Source of the DNA: Microglena sp. YARC
Taxonomy: Eukaryota > Chlorophyta > Chlorophyceae > Chlamydomonadales > Chlamydomonadaceae
NCBI GenBank assembly: GCA_022414725.1
Contig: CM039463.1
Coordinates: 34,293,500-34,357,499 of the forward strand
Direction of reading: 5' to 3'
Length of the DNA stretch: 64,000 bases
Part shown: piece after piece, positions 33,101-41,378 of the stretch
How positions within the stretch are numbered: position 1 is the stretch's first letter
How the letters are laid out: each line of letters begins with the position of its first letter
Position numbers and translations under genes: made by a program
Notes under the pieces: model-generated
Seen by the model: only the letters and a program-made list of their open reading frames with translations
What the model was told of the DNA's origin: nothing
Database searches by the model: none

Positions 33101-33504
33101 TCAATCGCGTCCAGTTTACCAACTCACCCCCCTCCGATTCTGACCCTGATTCTTTCTCTTCGCAGGGAGTAGCCACCGACGACGGCGGGGAGATGAACTC
33201 TCGCCCAGCCAAGAGCCCCAAGCTGGCGCCAAACAGTAGTCGCAACCCGGCCGGTGGCCGAGGTGGTGGAGGACGTAGTGCGACGCAGCCGGCGCACAAC
33301 GGCAAGCTGGGTGGATCGCCAAGGCCGCAGGTCCTCAGTTTGCAAGGTGCTGATCGCACGTTCGGGAAAGGCTCTATTAGCCGCGGCGCGGGCCGTGGTG
33401 GTCGCGGAGGATACGGACAGGGTGCTGGTCGGGGCCGTTCACAGCCCAGCGGGCCGCGGACCCCCGACTTTTTGGTCAAGACCCCCAGAACGCCATGCAT
33501 ATGA
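30136..33504 (+). CDS. gag: Gag polyprotein of chromovirus
   Basis: This is an open frame of 1,122 residues from ATG 30,136. The N-terminal third is Ala/Pro/Thr-rich with a coiled-coil-like stretch around residues 130-260. The middle is Pro/Ser-rich. The retrotransposon capsid-like domain lies near residues 755-960, with ELTEREKLNLFRTGL as the typical late block. The C-terminus is Gly/Arg-rich (RGGRGGYGQGAGRG), suggesting nucleic acid binding, but no canonical CCHC knuckle is in this frame. Gag would form the particle that packages the RNA. It is far longer than the few hundred residues usual for chromovirus gag. The following pol frame lies in the -1 frame and overlaps its end. Confidence 0.88.
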   Translation: MASHKSTKVTDDAADQPTMSVVDTNPEGMGSSDTEPDTELGATLDESASAEARTSVSVGTLQPLVDGLNGLAAPSGAPPAAPPPRAGMAPTTTPTPTPLAEPSLEELSARYDGGAERRRHQHMGGHLIAAEQIGQLRAQLDQASIANSALTEQFVVKISAKDAEVADLTQRLAVSSAATKAALANGDPTERQELLNSHYLLGKALAQSRKALSDLQAAFTEAAATTRSSMDVLCIELATMESELEAAKGDLARSQAGERSLIPDEYRTNLPFSICNPFDHIEDSPSRLVTHPNVLPVNRTLFPNLPTPLSNSPRYSPHAAPAPALAENARLTEVVAQLTRENVAYGKRPMNAPTAASPAAITMADVMAMIAASQATVARNETVPMDTEDPGGSSSGARYVGCGNGRTVGRKHALPQAAREDDAAAQEAIVARKQAFLRGREIKASPTYAKAAKSDGLLHYHSADHPVAPYADAKLAVHMNAYADSLLLTAILRNIMDALQAVDDLRDSMTRLYTASKMRKQRWMELMPLNIKDISDKDAALKGTKLKAHYPAAEANDDKMDETLPRAPDRQVRVAENSGLFNKLAVAQVAPAFEPEPFRLPDVYAPSGGLTGKMQRGSIPRGGATPYPPTAPTAAHSPPDGPFSVSDHSSSGHNIADSPGSPLQVPPGNPTSNRAPRAKQPEHPTTPAVPMVASPAAVRPRAQRAATLPADTPSPTRQSREGAHLAPAGPPGEPVSLPPITPPPDNRATRHSDHNTGFAKRVTEMRKELRLIEHKLSDRCTRAKLRRWVFNVVTIMELQFSDGYLGSFERIVPHLSGAFTGQLRITYDEAWASDELDGLDFMGIVAWAESLLLPELLTESHVALTKLHEGGFRQDTRSLQNYYHAIKSEFCKVPELTEREKLNLFRTGLSDELRAGAHSRRELGTMFETMEDLFRYLQLDEARKVVAARGKSLTDKHDRHQRGGYANQKSRYPFKRPADTKYPGKDLAFNRVQFTNSPPSDSDPDSFSSQGVATDDGGEMNSRPAKSPKLAPNSSRNPAGGRGGGGRSATQPAHNGKLGGSPRPQVLSLQGADRTFGKGSISRGAGRGGRGGYGQGAGRGRSQPSGPRTPDFLVKTPRTPCI

Positions 33505-33713
33505 ACAAATCGGTCAGCGTCGGGCAGACCATCTGGCTTCAGAATGGTGCTCGCTGCTTCTTCTGCTTCCGCTACATGAGGACATGTGTGCGGTCGCTGA
33601 ATGCTGACGGACGCTGCCGCACGCGGGACTTGCCTAACTGGCCGGCCCTCAATGAAACTACGTGTCCCGACTGGGCCCTTGATGGCAACGGTCCCATCCC
33701 GATTTGGGAATAG
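33495..33713 (+). CDS. Short Cys-containing frame between gag and pol
   Basis: This frame overlaps the end of gag in the -1 frame and continues, in frame with pol, to a TAG at 33,711-33,713. It encodes a Cys-rich segment (ARCFFCFRYMRTC with further Cys residues) that could be a zinc-binding part of the nucleocapsid, although the spacing is not the usual CCHC. Because pol resumes in the same frame only a few codons later, the TAG is either a mutation or a readthrough stop. Confidence 0.5.
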   Translation: MHMNKSVSVGQTIWLQNGARCFFCFRYMRTCVRSLNADGRCRTRDLPNWPALNETTCPDWALDGNGPIPIWE

Positions 33714-33731
33714 GAATCGGCCGGTCAGGTA

Positions 33732-36416
33732 TTGACAACCCTGGATCGTGTACTTAGCGGCGATAAAGTAGTAGAAGTCGAGCCACTTGAGTTCTTGTTA
33801 CAAGTTCAAGAGGAACTGTTTTCTAACTTGGGCTTAACCCCAACCATTAATGTAACTTCTACTAATGCCTTGTCGTCCCCTTGTCCACTGAAGTTCTCTA
33901 CGGAGTTTGGCATGCGTGTCTCCATCGCAAACGAGTTCATATACGCTCACCCCATTCTGGAAGACGTCGTGTCGGTGTTAGAACACTATGGGGAATGCAA
34001 AAACGATGCACCCTTCGACACATCCGGTATGGTCATCCTCCCAAAAAACGCAAGTAACGATAAACATGTCTCCAGTCTCCTACAAGGTATGGAGTTATTC
34101 AAGGAGTATCAATCGTGCGATCACCATATGAAACCCCGCCCCAAGGGGTCACCTTCGAATAAAGTCGCCATCCAAGTATGGTATGACCCCCCCGACTCCG
34201 AACGGGCCGTCCAAATCAAAAAGGATAGGCATGCAATCAACGACGTGACCAAGGCAGTATACTTTGGCCCCGCACCTGAGGAGTGCATCCCCAGTCCGGT
34301 TGAAACCCGTCGAAAAAAACACTGGTGGTCGGAGGCATTGGATCCCAAAGTTCGCGAAAAACAAATCGCTGCCAGACGGTCAACGAAGTGCATCCGTCGC
34401 AATCACGCGCAACGAAATACGAATTCTTCCCCCGTGCTCATGACGCGAGCCAATCAGGTATACGATGTCAACTCCGCTGCTGCCCCCGATATGTTATTCA
34501 ACGCCCAATCAGGAGCGAAGCAATTACTCACATTGGCAGACTCCGGCGCGACAGGTTGTCTTATGGAAAAGCAAACGGCTGAGGATCTCGGTTTGCACAT
34601 CCGCCCTTGGGAAAACGAACGCGACGGATTCACTTGCGCTAACGACGGGATTATCAAAATCCGCGGGACGGTCTCGCTCCCTATACACATACAACGATAT
34701 GTTGGCAAAGTGTTCGCCCATGTCGTCGACAAACTTCCCGGAGGATTATACCTAATCCTCGGATCCGACTGGATGCGCGACGAAAAGGCCGTCCTAGACT
34801 ACGATCGCATGACGCTGTCGCTCAAACGGTACGGCGGCTGTTTGACACCTATAAACAGGCAGCGGGACAAAACGGCTCATTCCTTCTTCATTATGGCACT
34901 TTCGGGCAAGTCGACTGACGACCGAGTCATTACTGGTCGCAAGGCAGCAAAGCTTTTGAAAGCTGGCGCTAACCATGTCATGGTCAATGTCTGCGAATCC
35001 CGAGCGGATTTACCGGCGTCTAACGTAACTGCCGATGAACGGGCGAAATTGCTGACAAAATTACTGACTTCCGACGGGCCTTTACCTGGTCCCCCGGTGG
35101 CAAGCATGGATTTCGAAAATTGGATCCGCGACAACATACTGGACCACGACGATAAATCACTCATCTCGGCCAACGACCTGCGCGCTCTCCTATGGCAGTA
35201 TCGCAAAGTCTTCAACAATTTGCCTATGGGGACTCCTAACCATCGAGTTATACCTCACGTCATCAAAACGCAAGACAATGCTTACGCGCCATATAGCAGA
35301 AATTGTCGCATGAGTCCAGCCGAGACTTTACTATGTGAGGAATACGTCTCCGACCTGTTGCAGCAAGGATTCATCGCCCCGAGCTCGTCCCCGGACGGTG
35401 CGCCAATTATGATCATAGCGAAACCGGGTGGAACGGGATACCGTGTTGTTTGCGATTGGCGAGCACTCAACAACATCACGATTAAAAATAGGTATCCCCT
35501 TCCCCGTATCGATGAGACCATTGATCGTCTAGGTGGAACTACTTTGTTCAGTTCCCTAGACCTCACGTCTGGTTATTACCAAATACGAATTTCGGACGAG
35601 GACGCGCCGAAGACTGCGTTCACTACCCCGATGGGTCAGTTTGAATTTAAAGTCCTTGGGATGGGTTTGGCGAACGCGCCGGCCACATTCCAAGCGGTCA
35701 TGAACCAAATATTCGCGCCCTACTTGCACAAGTTCGTCGTGGTCTACTTAGACGATATCTTGGTTTACGGACGCAGTCCGGCGGAGCACTTGGCCAAATT
35801 GGCCACGGTTCTCCAGGTCCTCCAGGACAACGAATTCTACGCGAAACTCTCCAAATGTTCCTTCAACAAAACGGAAGCTAAATTCCTAGGTCATTACATT
35901 GGACGCGACGGAATTAAAGTTGATCCACGCAAGGTTAGCACAGTCCGTGACTGGCCTACTCCGAAAACGGCGAAAGAGATCGGCTCATTCCTCGGGTTGT
36001 GCAATTATTTTCGCAAATTTATCCAAGGCTATTCGTCTCTTGCTGCCCCGCTTCAAACCTTGTCTAACATCAAGGGTGAACTAGGTTCCTTGTTCAAAGA
36101 AGAACATCTCGTCTCATTCAAAGGCCTCAAGGAAGCTTTGCTATCCGCTCCAGTCCTCGCGCTGCCGGATTTCAGCAAACCTTTCGAAGTCATTACTGAC
36201 GCATCTTTGCTCGGTACCGGCGCGGTGCTCTTGCAAGATAAACACCCCATTGCCTTCGCCAGCAAGAAGTATATCCCAACGGAGCTGAACTATACTACGA
36301 CGGAACAAGAGATGCTAGCAATCGTTCACGCGTTGACCGAGTGGCGATGCTACCTCGAAGGTTCCCACATGACATTGGTCACTGACCACAATCCGCTCAC
36401 CTATCAACCACTGTGA
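33732..36416 (+). CDS. pol: Pol: protease, reverse transcriptase, RNase H
   Basis: This is an 894-residue frame. After about 250 residues of linker comes the aspartic protease with LADSGATG (catalytic DSGA at 34,539-34,550). RT follows from about 35,330 with VCDWRALNNIT, SLDLTSGYYQI (block A Asp), FKVLGMGLANAPATFQ and YLDD at 35,745-35,756. RNase H starts around 36,190 with ITDASLLGTGAVL and has TTTEQEMLAIVHAL. The frame ends at TYQPL-stop, where the second element reads TYFYTKAVLS, so a small inserted change cuts off the end of RNase H. Upstream, a TAG at 33,711 separates it from the Cys-containing frame. Confidence 0.92.
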   Translation: MTTLDRVLSGDKVVEVEPLEFLLQVQEELFSNLGLTPTINVTSTNALSSPCPLKFSTEFGMRVSIANEFIYAHPILEDVVSVLEHYGECKNDAPFDTSGMVILPKNASNDKHVSSLLQGMELFKEYQSCDHHMKPRPKGSPSNKVAIQVWYDPPDSERAVQIKKDRHAINDVTKAVYFGPAPEECIPSPVETRRKKHWWSEALDPKVREKQIAARRSTKCIRRNHAQRNTNSSPVLMTRANQVYDVNSAAAPDMLFNAQSGAKQLLTLADSGATGCLMEKQTAEDLGLHIRPWENERDGFTCANDGIIKIRGTVSLPIHIQRYVGKVFAHVVDKLPGGLYLILGSDWMRDEKAVLDYDRMTLSLKRYGGCLTPINRQRDKTAHSFFIMALSGKSTDDRVITGRKAAKLLKAGANHVMVNVCESRADLPASNVTADERAKLLTKLLTSDGPLPGPPVASMDFENWIRDNILDHDDKSLISANDLRALLWQYRKVFNNLPMGTPNHRVIPHVIKTQDNAYAPYSRNCRMSPAETLLCEEYVSDLLQQGFIAPSSSPDGAPIMIIAKPGGTGYRVVCDWRALNNITIKNRYPLPRIDETIDRLGGTTLFSSLDLTSGYYQIRISDEDAPKTAFTTPMGQFEFKVLGMGLANAPATFQAVMNQIFAPYLHKFVVVYLDDILVYGRSPAEHLAKLATVLQVLQDNEFYAKLSKCSFNKTEAKFLGHYIGRDGIKVDPRKVSTVRDWPTPKTAKEIGSFLGLCNYFRKFIQGYSSLAAPLQTLSNIKGELGSLFKEEHLVSFKGLKEALLSAPVLALPDFSKPFEVITDASLLGTGAVLLQDKHPIAFASKKYIPTELNYTTTEQEMLAIVHALTEWRCYLEGSHMTLVTDHNPLTYQPL

Positions 36417-36441
36417 CACTAAGGCTGTCCTTTCACGACGC

Positions 36442-38055
36442 ATGGGCCGATGGCAGGAAGACCTAGCGCCCTTCAGCTATACTTGGGAGTATCGCGCGGG
36501 TCGCAATAATATGGCAGACCCGGTCAGTCGCAATCCCAACCTCTCTGCCCCCATTGCGGTTGCGCACCAGCTGTTGGTCTTCTCTCTCTTGGTCAGCGAA
36601 TGCCGGCCTCAATCAAAGAAGCGACGTCCTATTGCAGTCGGTCCCGCGGTCGTTGACATCCTTCCCCGCCCACCGACTGTCCTCCCCGTACCTTCGGTTC
36701 CGGTCAAAGAAACGCGACGACGCAGTCGGCATACGCCCGCTGCGTCGACTCCCTCCTCTTCGTCCATCATGGATCGAATTTTGGCTGGATACAAACTGGA
36801 CTCAAACTTCACGCCGGGCTGCAAGCGCCTCCGCGATAAGTTTTCCAGAAACGGTTACTGGTTCAAGAAAAACAAGTACGGACGCGAGTTTTTGTGTGTC
36901 CCCCTCGACGCAGCCCTTCGCCTGGATGTTATCCGCGAAGCTCACGACCCTATTTACATGGGCCATTGCGGTCGCACCAAGACATTGGAGCTGGTCACCC
37001 GCACTTTTACTTGGGCCAAAGTCACGGCGGACGTTACTGCCTTCGTCCAACAATGCGATAAGTGCCAAACGAACAAGCCCGGAAACGCAAAGCCTAACGG
37101 TACCATGGTTCCCGTGGAAATTCCTGAGAAATTCTGGGAATGTGTCTCCACAGACCTCATTACGGCGCTTCCGCCAACGTCTTCTGGCCATGACGCCATC
37201 GCTGTATTCGTCGACAAACTGTCGAAAATGGTTCATGTCGAACCGTGTCATACTACGATAAACGCAGAGGAATTCGCTTCCCTATACCTCAATCGCGTCA
37301 TCCGCTATCATGGTATCCCAAAGAAACTCCTCAGTGATCGCGATGCGCGATTCACAGGGCATTTCGGCGTGGCTCTCCATCGATTAATGGGCACGCGACA
37401 AGCGTTCTCGACTGCGTTTCATCCTCAAACTGACGGTCAAACGGAACGCATGAACCGAGTCATCGAGGACATGATTCGCCACTACGTAGGGCCGTACCAC
37501 GACGATTGGGATAAGTCCTTGGCGCTTGTGGAATTTGCAATCAACAATTCCTTCCAAGAGTCCATTCAAAACACCCCATTTCGGGCGTACCTTGGTTACG
37601 ACCCTACGACGCCGCTAAAGGCTGAGGTCGAATCAAAATGTCCGGCTGCCAACAATTGGTGGGCCGATCACATTGAACGACAAGATCAGTGCAAGGCATG
37701 CATGCAAGCCGCTCAAGATCGGCAGAAAGCCCATTACAACAAACGACGAACGGAGGTTTTCTTCAACCTTGGTGATAAAGTTCTCTTGTCCACCTGCAAT
37801 ATGAAGTTCAAAGCAACAGGTAAACCAAAATTTACGCCTCGTTTTGTTGGCCCCTATACGATTACGGAATGCATTGGTCCACGCGACGAGATCACCGGAG
37901 TCGTACGGCAAGTCACTGCGTGCCGCTTGGCTTTGCCCAAGATGATGCGTATCCACCCCGTGTTTCACGTGGGTTTGATCAAGCATTGGCGCTCCGATGG
38001 CGTTGTCCATGTTGGACAACCGCTTGAGTTCGACTCCGACGGCGCTCCAGTTTGA
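36442..38055 (+). CDS. int: Integrase of chromovirus
   Basis: The frame opens with the last part of RNase H (MGRWQEDLAPFSYTWEYRAG). The integrase zinc domain follows (EAHD, MGHCG and QQCDKCQ supply His-His-Cys-Cys). The catalytic core has TDLI (Asp at 37,153), SDRDARF (Asp at 37,336) and QTERMN (Glu at 37,444), which is exactly D-35-E. A GPY/F-like region (FVGPYTITECIG) and IHPVFHVGLIKHW follow. TGA at 38,053-38,055 ends the frame where the second element has Trp, cutting off the chromodomain. It would insert the cDNA copy into the genome. Confidence 0.92.
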   Translation: MGRWQEDLAPFSYTWEYRAGRNNMADPVSRNPNLSAPIAVAHQLLVFSLLVSECRPQSKKRRPIAVGPAVVDILPRPPTVLPVPSVPVKETRRRSRHTPAASTPSSSSIMDRILAGYKLDSNFTPGCKRLRDKFSRNGYWFKKNKYGREFLCVPLDAALRLDVIREAHDPIYMGHCGRTKTLELVTRTFTWAKVTADVTAFVQQCDKCQTNKPGNAKPNGTMVPVEIPEKFWECVSTDLITALPPTSSGHDAIAVFVDKLSKMVHVEPCHTTINAEEFASLYLNRVIRYHGIPKKLLSDRDARFTGHFGVALHRLMGTRQAFSTAFHPQTDGQTERMNRVIEDMIRHYVGPYHDDWDKSLALVEFAINNSFQESIQNTPFRAYLGYDPTTPLKAEVESKCPAANNWWADHIERQDQCKACMQAAQDRQKAHYNKRRTEVFFNLGDKVLLSTCNMKFKATGKPKFTPRFVGPYTITECIGPRDEITGVVRQVTACRLALPKMMRIHPVFHVGLIKHWRSDGVVHVGQPLEFDSDGAPV

Positions 38056-38328
38056 AATATCCAATGCATCATGCGCGAGAAATCGCGTGTCATAGGCACA
38101 TCCAGCAAACGACGTCTCGAATACTTGGTCCGATGGCAAGACTTCGGTATTGAGCAAGACACTTGGGAACTCGCCAAGGCGGTCAAGAAAAGTGCCCCTC
38201 ACGTCGTCGATGCATGGAAATCACGTGTTACGCCCGTTGTGTCCCGACGTACGTCAAAAAAACGGGCCCATCACCAACCCATCGCACTCGACGCATACGA
38301 TACGGCGGTCAGATTGCTTTATTCATAA
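38056..38328 (+). pseudogene. Chromodomain of integrase, separated by a stop codon
   Basis: The same frame as integrase continues after TGA with RRLEYLVRWQDFGIEQDTWE, the chromodomain core (aromatic residues and the W...W-E spacing). Chromodomains steer integration toward marked chromatin. The second element (61,280-61,560, minus) has it fused in frame, so the stop here is a mutation. Confidence 0.88.
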
Positions 38329-38486
38329 AGCTATCTTACTCGGAGTACTCAAAAGGGATGTTAAATGGTTCTCTCCGAAACCAACTTGATTCATCAAGTA
38401 TATTTTGAGCACGGCACATACGACTACGACTACGCCTGGTATTCACATCCCACCTTTATTACGATCAGATGCGGGGTCCGCATCTC

Positions 38487-38503
38487 TTCTGGAGGGGGGG
38501 GAG
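38487..38503 (+). other. Polypurine tract
   Basis: The purine-rich run TGGAGGGGGGGGAG lies directly before the 3' LTR. This is the place and composition expected for plus-strand priming. Confidence 0.75.
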
Positions 38504-38848
38504 TGTAACGGTACAGAACCCTTCACGGGTACTCTGGCCTTCCAGCAAGGCATACGGGTACACCTTACCCGTAAGCCACGTGACGAACGCACATGATACA
38601 GTACCATACCCATGTACTGCCTCATCTCTCACAACACACCCGTTGCGTACATAGACACGAGCTACTCGGGACGAACCCTTCTACTCCTTCACGAAGACGT
38701 TCTCCCCGATCAACTCTACATCCCCTACATAGGTAACACCCTACTGTTCTGCTAGCTTACGCATATCGACTACACATAAACATACATCAGATAGACTGTT
38801 CTACTAGATTAACCCCCCAGGCTGCTGAGTGCATCCTGAGCTGTTACA
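38504..38848 (+). repeat. 3' LTR of chromovirus
   Basis: It is 345 bp, from TGTAACGG to GTTACA. It is followed by TCTAC, matching four of five bases of the TCTAT before the 5' LTR. Confidence 0.92.
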
Positions 38849-39656
38849 TCTACAACATATGTAAGTGTACCATTGTAATTCCTTTATGACTTTACTAATT
38901 AATCAATAAATGCATACATATTATTTCAAACCGTCTAAACCAACCTCCATACAAATGTGTGTAGGCATGATGCAGAAACCAAGCAAGAGTTACGACATAA
39001 AGCCCAATCTGGAATGGAAAATTACAAAAACCTCCTTCACAAGGATGATATCCCATACTCCCCCCCCCCACCACCTCTCCCCGTACTCAACATATTCCCC
39101 GTATCGCCCACATATGAATTCATATTGTATTTTGTTTGCAGGCGTGATCCATTGACAGAGCAATAAGATAAGAAGAAGAACAAAAATCAGAAGAAGAAAG
39201 CTAGGCTTAATTAAGTGTAATAATTATGCTCATTTTAATTCAACCCATTTTGGTGTATTAATATGTAATGCTAGCATTTGGGCGCCCTGCTGGGCACCTG
39301 CTGGTGGTGCGTCTGTTGGTGGGGTCTTGAGGTGGTTGTGTGGTACACCGGTCGGATGTATCGTGGCCACGCCCCTGCCCCTGGGTGGGGCTTCGTTGAT
39401 CAGCCAACGTCCGACCACATTGCTTTTCCATTCATGAATATCATAACACCTTCAATTATGTTCATATTTCATTATTGCATTGATTAATTACAGTCTTATA
39501 GAACACAGGTAACTGTGTTGCGAGGTGACTCAATTTGACCTACATTTGAATTTATATTATCCCATTATGTATTCGTCCCAACAATTCTGGCTGAATGAAC
39601 AACTTTGCATATGAAGGATCTGTATTGAATTTGTGCTACTCTTTATGTATTTGCAG
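38849..39656 (+). pseudogene. Helitron-like gene, decayed small exons and introns
   Basis: After the LTR the interrupted gene resumes. An exon begins at 38,965 after GTGTGTAG and reads HDAETKQELRHKAQ, the same repeat type as the exons before the insertion. Another acceptor at 39,141 (TTTGCAG) opens RDPLTEQ and meets a stop. A GC-rich block at 39,280-39,415 stands out. The rest is AT-rich intron with no other recognisable content. Confidence 0.45.
39280..39415. repeat. GC-rich block with inverted repeats inside an AT-rich intron
   Basis: About 135 bp of G- and C-rich sequence contains GGTCGGATGT (39,351) facing ACGTCCGACC (39,407), and a second possible stem between the CCCC and GGGG runs at 39,368-39,390. 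Composition changes sharply at both edges, which suggests an inserted piece of foreign origin. Confidence 0.4.
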
Positions 39657-40497
39657 GAAAAAGTAGCTGGATGCTGAAATATTGTAGAGATAGTAGATAA
39701 GCACAAGGACAAATTATTTGCCTTCAATCATGTAGGCGAGGTCACAACAACAATACCTGAAATACGTGACTTGAAAGAAACGTGTCAAGAAGCCCAGTTG
39801 TTTAGGGACGATGTAGCCGATAGGTGCACGACGGTTGTGTGTTCTGTGTGCACTATGTGTGTTCAGAGGACCAAACTATTTAATTTGGAATGTGATTCCG
39901 AAGGATACATTCCAATGTCAAGCATACCAAACTTAAACTTGTTGGAAGTAAGTTTAGAGCGTGCTGAAGAGTGTCCTCGAGATGCAAAGACTACATATGA
40001 GTATGATGGTACATTATATTGTATGCAGCCCGAGGGCTGTGACGGTGACAAAGCAAGAGTGCGTACCAAGTGCTATAGCCAACTGCAAAGTGAGAATGTT
40101 CCAAAGTTTTCTTTGGTAAGATTTGATACTGGAGCATTGCCAAGGTGCCCAATAACAAATGAACAGTTTTCACCATTAACTTGGATAGAAGAAAAACTAC
40201 TGCCTGTGTATAGAGCATCTAGGATTTGAATGATTATGAAGCCTCCCAGACGTGGAGGGCCGAATGATACTTTCCAGAAAGGGCATCATGACCACGTTGT
40301 AGCTTTTCCAAATGTTGCAGTGCAAGAAGTTAGGAACACACTATTGCCATCATTAGCCTCTTTACCAGAACATATCAAAGTAGTATTCCTTACCAAGTCA
40401 ACACTTGGACAAATGGCGGAGATGTGCAATAATGCACCAGCTCTTCATGTATGCGGAAAAGTCGTCTTGCAATCATTGCCCATTATGGGCTGATCAT
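39657..40497 (+). pseudogene. Helitron-like protein, Cys-rich N-terminal domain
   Basis: The frame is open from 39,678 with one TGA at 40,227 and another at 40,491. The sequence has VVCSVCTMC, then CDGDKARVRTKCYSQL, VPKFSLVRFD and PLTWIEEKLLPVYRA. After the stop, PPRRGGPNDTFQKG, VVAFPNVAVQEV and LPEHIKVVFLT follow. This Cys-pair then basic then AFP order is that of the N-terminal region of Helitron Rep/helicase proteins. The exon would end near 40,505 at a GTAAGA donor. The first TGA stands where relatives have a conserved basic stretch. The gene is inactive. Confidence 0.7.
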
Positions 40498-40505
40498 CTA
40501 ATGCA

Positions 40506-41003
40506 GGTAAGACAATTGTAATACATGTGTAAAATATACATCATATGGATATTTAGTCCGTGTTCATAATATTATACACCAGACTGTTCCATATCATTTC
40601 TTGAAAATACATGCATGAGTAAAATATATACCACATGGATATTTAATCTGTCTTCATATTAGTATACGCTAGACACATTCTATATAATTACTTAAATATA
40701 ATGATTGTCTCCCAGAAAAATCAGTCCAATTACATAACCCCCTCTACAAAGTTTAATATGTTTCTATTTAATTTGCATTCCATTTAGATGTGCTCCATAC
40801 ATAGCAAGCTTTAATTGCATCAATATTTAGGGCCAAATACTTATTGCGAATTACATATTTGCAACAAAACAAATGCATTACAACTCATATAATCACATTA
40901 CATCTGCGTATGAAACATGCAATATATAATGTCTATATATAATGTCATCCAATCCAAACTCATGTATGATTTGATTTATACATATTGCCAACACACAACA
41001 TCT
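40506..41003. other. Intron of the Helitron-like gene, AT-rich
   Basis: About 500 bp of AT-rich sequence with two similar blocks (ACATGTGTAAAATATACATCAT near 40,525 and a variant near 40,612). I see no gene or structured element. The 11.4-kb transposon inserts at its end. Confidence 0.5.
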
Positions 41004-41031
41004 AATGGGCGTTCCTGCTTCCGAATGGATT
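41004..41031 (+). repeat. Left terminal inverted repeat
   Basis: It begins AATGGGCGTTCCTGCTTCCG. The inverted partner is at 52,335-52,362. One mismatch (T here, C in the partner) interrupts the match. Confidence 0.8.
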
Positions 41032-41330
41032 TCCAATCTTACAATCACTTTTTGGGGGTCTTTTGATGCTTTTCAAATTCAATCTTACGATAAAAAACGT
41101 AAGATTGTAGTCAATTTTGACAAAATATGCTTGAAATGAGCTTGAAAGACGGAGAAACGTACAGATTGCGAATGTTACAACGTTGAAATGCCATATTTTG
41201 TAACAAAAGGTGTTAACATCAATTCGTGTCTTACAATTATAATTGTAAGAAATAAAGGGAAAGCGGACGGTTATAAGGCGGCAGGCAGAATTCAGCTTTT
41301 ACATCTTACAATAAAAATCGTAAGTATAAT
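41032..41330. promoter_or_regulatory. Left subterminal palindromes
   Basis: There are four occurrences of CTTAC-type half sites. ATCTTACAATC lies at 41,036. Paired motifs lie at about 41,086-41,112 (CAATCTTACG...CGTAAGATTG), 41,232-41,252 (CTTACAATTATAATTGTAAG) and 41,304-41,324 (TCTTACAATA...TCGTAAG). Repeated subterminal motifs are typical transposase binding sites; that role is inferred. Confidence 0.6.
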
Positions 41331-41378
41331 TCATTTAATTTTTCTAATTTAGTAAAAAACGGCTATGTGTCAAACATC

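Larger units (their letters stand above)
29029..38848 (+). mobile_element. Nearly intact Ty3/gypsy chromovirus
   Basis: This element is 9,820 bp with 345-bp LTRs at 29,029-29,373 and 38,504-38,848. The LTRs differ at five positions by my reading. It is flanked by TCTAT and TCTAC, a near-perfect 5-bp target duplication. Inside are a primer binding site, a long gag, protease, RT, RNase H, integrase, a chromodomain and a purine tract, in gypsy order. Three lesions disable pol in this copy: a TAG at 33,711, a small frameshifting change near 36,405-36,440 and a TGA at 38,053. Similar LTRs and few lesions mark it as a recent insertion into the Helitron-like gene. Confidence 0.93.

Noticed and set aside
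39771..40493. Two adjacent frames as possible independent host genes
   Set aside because: They are in the same frame, separated by a single TGA, and together match the N-terminal region expected for a Helitron-like protein on this strand.
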